DNA of 64,000 nt from Chloroflexi bacterium TSY (lineage in GTDB: Bacteria > Chloroflexota > Anaerolineae > Caldilineales > Caldilineaceae): NCBI GenBank assembly GCA_019217005.1, contig JAHBNG010000025.1:1-64000 (forward strand), read 5' to 3'. Positions 57,388-64,000 of the stretch are shown here, piece after piece. Under the pieces are notes generated by a model. That model was not told the DNA's origin and ran no database searches. It saw only the letters and a program-made list of their open reading frames with translations. The number at the start of each line of letters is the position of its first letter. The first letter of the stretch is position 1. Both the position numbers and the translations under genes were made by a program.

Positions 57388-58089
57388 GTGCGTCATTCAC
57401 TTCTGCAACGACTACAACGTCTATTTACCATAATTAGTTTCATTTCTCTGGGTGGAATTACGCTGATTGTGTTAAACGCTTTTGGGTACGAGATACCAAC
57501 TTTCAGCCGTTTGCAAACGCTCACACCCACAGAAGATCAAAAGCAAGTGGCGCTTATTCGTGGACACGCAGGCTTTGATTCAGGAGCAATTTGTACAGGC
57601 GCAGATGGGCAGGTCTTGCTGACAGAGGTACGCGTAAATCTCGATATTGCGGATAAAACAGCCCAAAAACTGGAAAAGGCAAATCTAGCTGTGTTGCTGA
57701 TGGATGAATATGATGAACGGTTGGCGCAACTCGATGTAGATGTTGTACTCAGCCTACACAGCGATAGCTGTATAGAAGCCAGTGGCTATAAAGCCGCATT
57801 TAGTGTGCAGAGCACGATTCCCGATATTGAACGGCGACTGCTGGCTTGTATTCATCAGCATTATTCAGAGGTAACTGAATTGACTTATCACCCCAATACA
57901 CTCACTCATGATATGTATAATTATCATGTTTTTAACAAAGTTGCGCCAGATACCCCAGCTGTCATCTTGGAAATGGGTTTTTTAGGGGGCGATCAAATGT
58001 TGCTTGTACATGAACAAGACCGGGTGGCAACAGGCATTGTCAAAAGCTTACTCTGTTTTCTTGATGATGAACAGGGGGCATCTGAATAA
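57388..58089 (+). CDS. N-acetylmuramoyl-L-alanine amidase (Amidase_3), 233 aa
   Basis: Cleaves the bond between N-acetylmuramic acid and L-alanine in peptidoglycan, by family. A GTG start is followed by an N-terminal membrane anchor (IISFISLGGITLIVLNAF, about 15-32). The zinc ligands fit His60 (RGHAGFDSGA), Glu80 (TEVRVNLDIA) and His124 (LSLHSDSC), with catalytic Glu195 (VILEMGFLGG). The enzyme is shorter than usual and would act outside the membrane. Two more genes follow closely on the same strand. Confidence 0.85.
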   Translation: MRHSLLQRLQRLFTIISFISLGGITLIVLNAFGYEIPTFSRLQTLTPTEDQKQVALIRGHAGFDSGAICTGADGQVLLTEVRVNLDIADKTAQKLEKANLAVLLMDEYDERLAQLDVDVVLSLHSDSCIEASGYKAAFSVQSTIPDIERRLLACIHQHYSEVTELTYHPNTLTHDMYNYHVFNKVAPDTPAVILEMGFLGGDQMLLVHEQDRVATGIVKSLLCFLDDEQGASE

Positions 58090-58107
58090 ACCGAACCGTA
58101 AACAACT

Positions 58108-59094
58108 ATGATCACACAAGTTGACCTACGACCCATATCAGCTGACGACCCAACTCATATAGACGCCGTGGCGGGTTTGTGGACCGGTGCCTGTGGCGCG
58201 GAATTACCTATTTCTCCCCGTTTTGTCACCTACAATTTACGTCCAACTCTAAATGTCCTTCAAAATGCACGCTTTGCATGGTCCGATAACGAACCAATTG
58301 GCTTTGTCATTGCGAGTACACCAACGGACCAATCTATTATTCGTGGAGCCACTGACTCTGAATCGAAAGACCAATCAAAAGTAGGATGGATTAATGCAAT
58401 CGCCGTGTTGCCAGAAATGCAGGGAACCGGGGTTGGCCGCAAGCTGTTAGGTTGGGCAGAACAATGGTTGCTTGAGCAAGGAGTGTCTGATGTAACATTG
58501 GGTGGCAACCTGCGTCCCTTTACGCCAGGATTACCATCAACGGTTGACACAATGGGCTTCTTTGCTCGGCACGGTTATGAAGCTACCTCAAGCGTCTGGG
58601 ATGTGGCGTCTAACCTATCAACGTACACTCCTCCTGCGGCAGTCCGCGAAATTGGCGGAACAATACAACCGGCCCGACCAGGGCAAGAGCAGTCGCTTGC
58701 ATCTTTTCTGACACGTGAATTTCCTGGACGTTGGACCTATCAATTCCGGCAATTTCTCCACGATCAAGAGCGTATTTCTGACTTCATGCTGCTTTGGACG
58801 GAACGTGGTCTTGATGGCTTTTGCCAATTGACTTTTGAAGATTCTCGCCGCTGTATTGAACGATTCTATCCCTACCAACTTCCTCGATCTTGGGGTCAAC
58901 TCGGTCCGATTGGGATCAGTGCGGATCGTCGCGGTCAAGGATACGGCGCAGCGCTCATCGATGCAGGTTTGCGTCGATTGCACAATAACGGCGTAAATGG
59001 ATGTGTGATTGATTGGACGACGTTGCTTGATTTTTATGCTAAATTTGGGTTCGAAAAATACCGCAAATATGTTCAACTGAGGAAAGTACTATGA
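58108..59094 (+). CDS. Tandem-GNAT acetyltransferase, 328 aa
   Basis: Two GNAT units. The first has the acetyl-CoA loop PEMQGTGVGRKLLGWAEQWL (near 110), the second SADRRGQGYGAALIDAGLRR (near 270). Double-GNAT proteins include mycothiol synthase and uncharacterised enzymes; nothing here fixes the substrate. The stop overlaps the start of the FdhD gene in ATGA (59091-59094), so translation is coupled. Confidence 0.87.
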   Translation: MITQVDLRPISADDPTHIDAVAGLWTGACGAELPISPRFVTYNLRPTLNVLQNARFAWSDNEPIGFVIASTPTDQSIIRGATDSESKDQSKVGWINAIAVLPEMQGTGVGRKLLGWAEQWLLEQGVSDVTLGGNLRPFTPGLPSTVDTMGFFARHGYEATSSVWDVASNLSTYTPPAAVREIGGTIQPARPGQEQSLASFLTREFPGRWTYQFRQFLHDQERISDFMLLWTERGLDGFCQLTFEDSRRCIERFYPYQLPRSWGQLGPIGISADRRGQGYGAALIDAGLRRLHNNGVNGCVIDWTTLLDFYAKFGFEKYRKYVQLRKVL

Positions 59095-59927
59095 GTCGTT
59101 TGAGTAAAACCCGACGACGCATTCTCGTCATTGAACATGGAAAGCGCCGCCATAAAACAGACTATCTGGCAACGGAAGAACCTCTTGAGATCATCTTAAG
59201 TACGGAGAAGGATCAACGAACAGTTGCCATCACAATGCGTACCCCGGGCAACGATTATGAATTGGCATTGGGTTTTCTCTATAGCGAAGACATCATTACA
59301 ACCAAAGATGATGTGATTCAAATTAGCTATTGTGTGGGTGAAAATCGCCAGCTTCAAGAATATAACGCATTGCGTGTTCGCTTGAACCGGCAGGAACTGC
59401 CAGATCTCGTTCAACTAGAACGCCATTTCTTCACAAATAGTGCTTGCGGAATCTGTGGCTCCACCCTCATCGATGATTTACGGCAACGTTCGCTGCCATC
59501 TATTCCACAAGATTTCACAATTCCACACAATGTTTTATATGAAATGCCTGACGCATTGCGCAATAGCCAAAACCTCTTTGAGAGTACGGGAGGACTGCAT
59601 GCTGCAGCACTTTTTGACCAAAAAGGTTCACTCATTACAGTACGAGAAGATGTTGGTCGTCACAATGCCTTAGATAAGCTAATTGGTTGGGCTTTAATGA
59701 ACCAAAAGCTTCCCCTTTCTGACAAAATCATTATGGTTAGCGGTCGAGCGAGCTACGAACTATTACAGAAATGTATTGTGGCTGGTGCACCCCTCCTTTG
59801 TGCCGTGTCGGCACCGAGTAGCTTAGCAGTTGAGTTGGCGACTGAATTTGGTATAACCCTGATTGGTTTCTTGCGTGGAGAACGCTTTAACATCTACAGT
59901 GGTCACGCGATTGCTGGAAATCGTTAG
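59091..59927 (+). CDS. fdhD: FdhD, sulfur carrier for formate dehydrogenase, 278 aa
   Basis: Transfers sulfur from a cysteine desulfurase to the molybdenum cofactor of formate dehydrogenases. The conserved Cys119-x-x-Cys122 (SACGICGSTL) is present, as are TGGLHAAALFD and REDVGRHNALDKLIGWAL. Length is normal. No formate dehydrogenase gene is in the window, so the target enzyme must be elsewhere. It overlaps the acetyltransferase gene by 4 bp. Confidence 0.93.
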   Translation: MSRLSKTRRRILVIEHGKRRHKTDYLATEEPLEIILSTEKDQRTVAITMRTPGNDYELALGFLYSEDIITTKDDVIQISYCVGENRQLQEYNALRVRLNRQELPDLVQLERHFFTNSACGICGSTLIDDLRQRSLPSIPQDFTIPHNVLYEMPDALRNSQNLFESTGGLHAAALFDQKGSLITVREDVGRHNALDKLIGWALMNQKLPLSDKIIMVSGRASYELLQKCIVAGAPLLCAVSAPSSLAVELATEFGITLIGFLRGERFNIYSGHAIAGNR

Positions 59928-60566
59928 TACAAACTGATTATCTAGTTAATCGGGTTTGCATATCTTCTCAATCACGCTTATAATGAATGTGAGCCGAAGT
60001 CATAAGCATAATGTTCTATCGGTTCATAGCTGCCCCAAACCCTCAATCACAAGCGAATAAAATAGAAAACAATAGAATTTTTCCATGATAATGGAAAGTA
60101 AGTTTCGTCCTGGTTTGGTGATTTGCTTTTCTCATCAAAGTTTTCACTGTGTAATATTCTGATGTTTTCGGATAGAATCTGCTAATCGAACAGAATCCTT
60201 GAACTACGATGGGTAAACGTATGGTAGCGTAGGGAATTCACAAGAAAACTGTATTAAATTTATCGTTAGAAAGTAAAGAAAGCACTTGTGAATTAAGGTA
60301 CAATACGGACGTGGTTTTGTTCCCCTTCAACATGTGCTTTACAACACACCCATATTTGGTTTTGTTAGAGAATGAGGAACTATTTTCAAACGACCAAAAC
60401 CGGAACTCTCAAAACAACCACAGTTTAGCACAAACAATACTCTACTAGTCGGATCAGTCATCTCGTCTAAAAATGTATTATTGTACTCCCGGTGCAAACA
60501 GGGTCTGCACATAACTTATTTTAGGCGACGCATCGTTGGTTTAGCCTTTGGAAGGAACGTATTGCC
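59928..60566. other. 639-bp intergenic region without a supported gene
   Basis: A/T-rich, no long reading frame on either strand, no repeat seen elsewhere in the window. It should hold the promoter of the CAP-domain gene. Nothing more can be supported. Confidence 0.4.
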
Positions 60567-61250
60567 TTGAACATTCAGAAGAGTGTGAGTCCAAAAAGAA
60601 AGTTTGTCAGCAAAATGTTTGTGGGATGCCATGCCGGTTACCGTACAATTGGTCATGCAATTCTTTCCAGCATCCTTGCCTGTGTGCTTGTGGTCAATTC
60701 TGCATTCGCTAATGGAGCTGGTTCAACAATTTACCTGCCGCTTACATTATCATCTGGAGACGCCACTGTAACTCCAGGACACACCTCTCCTCCGCCGCCC
60801 CCTCCATGCAAACCAAACGAACAGGAACAGCAGATTGCCAGTTTGCTCATAGACAGTGCGGAGCAAAGACGCCCTCAATTAGTATGTAATGGCTTCTTGG
60901 CACAAGTCGCTCGCGCCCGTGCCGCAGACATGGCTGCCCGCGGTTATTTCTCACACACAAATCCGGATGGTCATGGTCCAAATTATCTTGTAACTCAAGC
61001 CGGATACGTTTTACCTAGTTATTACCATAGTGATCCAGCGGCAAACAATATTGAATCAATTGCTGCCGGGTACTCAAAAGTCCAAGCTGTTTGGGAAGGC
61101 TGGATGAACTCAGAAAAACATCGTATTCATTTGATGGCCGAGAAATCTTTTTACGCCGAGCAAATCGAATATGGAATTGGCTATTACTTCGATCAAAACA
61201 GTGAGTATGAACATTACTGGGTTGTTCTAATTGCTCGACCTGGTCCATAG
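60567..61250 (+). CDS. Secreted CAP-domain (SCP/PR1, YkwD-like) protein, 227 aa
   Basis: A TTG start is preceded by GGAAGG. There is a signal peptide (about 25-50, ILSSILACVLVVNSAFA), a short Pro-rich spacer (SPPPPPPC) and a CAP domain. The CAP signature residues are ARARAADMAARGYFSHTNPD (near 112, His), NIESIAAGYSKVQ and WMNSEKHRIHLM (His near 187). The role of bacterial CAP proteins is mostly unknown; some bind lipids or modify cell wall. A Rho-independent terminator follows. Confidence 0.87.
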   Translation: MNIQKSVSPKRKFVSKMFVGCHAGYRTIGHAILSSILACVLVVNSAFANGAGSTIYLPLTLSSGDATVTPGHTSPPPPPPCKPNEQEQQIASLLIDSAEQRRPQLVCNGFLAQVARARAADMAARGYFSHTNPDGHGPNYLVTQAGYVLPSYYHSDPAANNIESIAAGYSKVQAVWEGWMNSEKHRIHLMAEKSFYAEQIEYGIGYYFDQNSEYEHYWVVLIARPGP

Positions 61251-61283
61251 ATAGAGTTTAAAGCCACGAGCTGAATTTTTGAG

Positions 61284-61312
61284 ATGCCAGCATGAAGCTG
61301 GCATTTTTTTTT
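61284..61312 (+). terminator. Rho-independent terminator after the CAP-domain gene
   Basis: ATGCCAGC (61284-61291) pairs with GCTGGCAT (61297-61304) around a 5-nt loop, followed by an eight-T run. The best terminator in the window. Confidence 0.85.
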
Positions 61313-61492
61313 GGATCGATTTAGATCTACATGTAATTGAATATCGAATCTTTGACGCAGAACCATTTGTGTTGTACATTGCGTTCGCCCAAGCACTTGA
61401 ACACGCTTGTCACTTGTACATTGCTTAAGGCCAATCCAAAAAATAAAATATACGCGAGAAGGTGTTAAACTAGCTCTCCAAAAGGAGCAAAA

Positions 61493-62702
61493 ATGACAAT
61501 CTCGCCAGAAATGGTTGAAGTCTTGAAAGAGACGAAGGCCATGTTAAGTGGATACGAAAGAAGGCACTTCATGGCCCAAACGGTCAAAATGATATGCGAA
61601 GGGAGTCCGACGAAAGCAGAACGAGAGTTGGGCTGGAATCGGGCGACGATAGCCAAAGCCCTGGAAGAACTAGAAGGCGGCTTCTGTTATGTCGACCAAA
61701 GCCACCGACGTGGTCGCAAAAGCCGAAGACCATATCCCCACTTTACTGGCCGATATGGTTGAAATCGCCGATCAATTCAGCCAGACCGATCCCACCTTTC
61801 GAACCCCAATTGTACACTCGACTAACCGCCGCCGAAATGCGTACCCAGCTCATCGAGCAGAAAGGATACACAGATGAGGAATTGCCTGGCGAAGAGGCCA
61901 TCCGCTTGAAGCTCAATGAGTTAGGCTATGGCTCAAACCGGGTCAAAAAAAGTCAACCAGTGAAAAAGATCCCAGAGACCGATGCGATCTTTGATAGAAT
62001 TCATCAGATCAATCAAGAAGCGGATGCAGACGAGACGGTTCTGCCTCTCTTGGGATGCCAAAGCGACGATTTTACTTGACCGTTTCTCGAGAGAAGGGAT
62101 AAGTCGAGTGGTTGTCAAAGCGCTCGATCATGACTTTCAAGATAAGAAGACCGAGAAAGTCGCTCCTTTGGCATTTACCTCCCTTCAACCAAGGAACTCT
62201 TTCTTTACTTGACTCAGTCGAAAGTGACTAGTGACTGTATTGTCGACTGCCTGATTGATTTTGGGAAAGCGTACGTGAACACTTTCCTCACGTCAAGACC
62301 CTCGTGATCAATCAGGACAATGGTCCCGAAAATCATACCCGTCGGACTCAGTTTATGTATCGTCTCACTCAGTTTGTTGAGCACTATCGTCTCTCTATTC
62401 AGCTCGCCTGCTACCCTCCTTATCACAGTAAATACAACCCCATCGAACGGGTTTGGGGCCATCTTGAAAAACACTGGAACGGTTCTCTTCTCGATTCTCT
62501 TGAGACCGTTCTCAATTTTGCCCGTTCTTTTCGCTTTAACCAACTACAACCCTTCGTTCACCTGAATTCCACTCTTTATGAGACCGGCGTCAAACTCACT
62601 CAGAAAGAGATGGACCGTTTGGAACAACGCTTCCAACGTTTACCTGGTTTAGAAAAATGGTTTGTCCTTATTCCCCCTCTCCATTCTCTCGTTCGCGTAT
62701 AA
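61493..62702 (+). pseudogene. Decayed ISAzo13-family transposase
   Basis: The protein is recognisable across at least four frameshifts: start MTISPEMVEVLKETKAMLSG, then AAEMRTQLIEQKGYTDEELP, IPETDAIFDRIHQINQEADA, LDHDFQDKK, KVTSDCIVDCLIDF, TLVINQDNGPENHTRRTQFM and YPPYHSKYNPIERVWGHLEK. The last two carry the second Asp and the Glu of the DDE triad as in ISAzo13-like elements. Ends of the IS were not found. No function remains. Confidence 0.85.
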
Positions 62703-62991
62703 TTATTTTTTTGGTTTAGCCTTATTTTTGTATCACTACTTTTATACCGCACTTGCTCATTGATGAGCACCAATCAAATTTTTATGGCTCTTTGAGGTTT
62801 TGTGGGGTAAATGTTGGATGGTTTGTTGGTTAGATGGTTGGTGAACAAACCAACTGACAACCACACAGTTCCTCAGACAACAATTTTTATTAGTCGAGTA
62901 GAAATTGTCGATTAATTCTGATGTTTTGTGGTGTGTAACATATCCAGATTGATCAAAACCATGAGGGACTTTATCTGTCTATCACCGTTCT

Positions 62992-64000
62992 ATGGAATTT
63001 TTAGTCTCATATATTACGCTATTTGCAACACTGTTCATTGTCGTACTCGCTGCCCAGAAAATTGGAAGTATTTTTGCCCAAGTCAAATTACCACTCATTA
63101 GTGGCTTCTTATTCACCGGCATTATTGTTGGTCCCTATGTCCTCAATTTTATCCACGCTGAAAGTATTCCTCAATTTCTCTTTCTTGATCAAATTGCAAT
63201 CGCTTTTATCGCTTTTGCGGCCGGTGCCGAGTTGGAGCTCCAGGTTATCCGTGGATATTTTCGTAGTATTGTTTCTCTTATTAGCGGCCAAGTCGTTGCA
63301 ATATTGGCCATTGGGATCGCGGCATTCTTTTTGATCAAAGATATGGTTCCCTTTATGACAATGCTTCCCCAAGGGGAGATATTGGCGATTGCTCTGATTG
63401 GGGCAACGATCATGATTGCCCGTTCGCCCTCATCAGCACTTGCAATCATTAAGGAGCTACGCGCTCGGGGGCCATTCACCCACAAAGTGCTTGGCGCAAC
63501 GGTCTTGATGGATGCTGTTGTGATTGTGGTCTTTGCTACATCGGTTTCGATTGCCGCTGTTCTCGTCGAAGGTGCAACATTTGACGGCGTTCTCTTACTC
63601 TTTGTTGTATTCGAAATCCTGCTTGATATTGGGCTAGGTATTCTCATCGGGTTACTGCTTCGGGCAGTAACCAGTCTGCCTTATTACCTACTCAAAAGCG
63701 CGCTAATCTTACGGATTGGTCTAGGTGTCTTTTCGCTTTCAACAGAGCTGCGCGATTTTCATCTCTTTGCGCTGCCAGTTGGTCTCTTTTCTGAGCCACT
63801 CCTCATCTGCATGACGGCTGGTTTTTACGTGACCAATTATACGCGGCTCGCGGCGGATTTCCAGCACACCCTCGAAGAAATGTCCACGATCGTCTTCCTG
63901 CTTTTCTTCACTCTAGTTGGCATTGAGCTTGAACTTGACGTCATTGGGCAGACATGGGGAGTCATGTTGCTCCTCGCCGTTGTCCGTTTGGTCGGTATAG
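62992..64000 (+). CDS. Cation:proton antiporter (CPA2/NhaP-like), partial, 336 aa
   Basis: The reading frame runs off the right edge. About ten hydrophobic segments are seen, in the Na+/H+ exchanger fold, beginning MEFLVSYITLFATLFIVVLA. Typical elements are GFLFTGIIVGPYVLNF (segment 2-3), FAAGAELELQ (segment 4), ALIGATIMIARSPSSALAII and LFFTLVGIELELDVIGQTWG. The pair of Asp usual in electrogenic members is not obvious in the part shown. No regulatory TrkA domain is visible yet. The ion preference cannot be told. Confidence 0.85.
   Translation, partial: MEFLVSYITLFATLFIVVLAAQKIGSIFAQVKLPLISGFLFTGIIVGPYVLNFIHAESIPQFLFLDQIAIAFIAFAAGAELELQVIRGYFRSIVSLISGQVVAILAIGIAAFFLIKDMVPFMTMLPQGEILAIALIGATIMIARSPSSALAIIKELRARGPFTHKVLGATVLMDAVVIVVFATSVSIAAVLVEGATFDGVLLLFVVFEILLDIGLGILIGLLLRAVTSLPYYLLKSALILRIGLGVFSLSTELRDFHLFALPVGLFSEPLLICMTAGFYVTNYTRLAADFQHTLEEMSTIVFLLFFTLVGIELELDVIGQTWGVMLLLAVVRLVGI

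Overview
The window looks like a chromosomal segment of a Chloroflexota bacterium (Anaerolineae/Caldilineae-like). This is inferred from several BTAD/STAND transcriptional regulators, a LuxR-type LAL regulator, lipoproteins and surface proteins with Thr/Pro linkers, BNR-type propellers and a RodZ-like protein. No rRNA or tRNA gene was seen. Both ends are cut inside genes.

Layout. 1-35 kb is an accessory region. It carries six large STAND-type regulators on the minus strand, and only one (3060-8543) is intact. The others are ruined by internal deletion (111-528), a MITE insertion (13304-17048), an amber codon plus MITE truncation (28637-31915), an IS-linked truncation (31912-33708) or an opal codon (23861-26587). 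A seventh starts at the left edge. Facing them on the plus strand are small secreted, acetyltransferase-like and membrane-protease genes. Five plus-strand promoters share a strict layout: heptamers of the type TGCGAAG on an 11-bp grid, with the middle slot empty, ending 16 bp (start to start) before a sigma70-like -10 box. This is the architecture known for SARP/BTAD activators in actinomycetes. It suggests a BTAD regulon in which regulators and targets are divergently paired.

35-42 kb holds a HEAT-repeat membrane protein and a convergent minus-strand cluster: a CRTAC1-like lipoprotein (frameshifted), an ABM-like protein, a divergent GroEL paralogue and a BNR propeller protein. 42-48.6 kb has a toxin-antitoxin pair and a sugar ABC transporter (binding protein, two permeases, a HEAT-repeat gene between them, no ATPase gene), followed by a sugar isomerase-like gene. 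49-53 kb has an MFS exporter, an ECF sigma factor with zinc-ribbon extension and a VOC protein. 53-64 kb is more housekeeping: a surface propeller protein with an SDEGA-repeat stalk, peptide deformylase, a RodZ-like protein, an amidase, a GNAT protein, FdhD, a CAP-domain protein, a decayed ISAzo13-type transposase and the start of a cation:proton antiporter.

Mobile DNA. There are two copies of a 1.5-kb IS and about eight families of small non-coding inverted-repeat elements (MITE-like), some 18 copies in all. Two insertions are exact, with target-site duplications, and removing them on paper restores an open reading frame. In the 136-bp family the central hairpin is inverted between copies. 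Many elements sit in leaders or at gene ends, so they probably alter expression as well as break genes.
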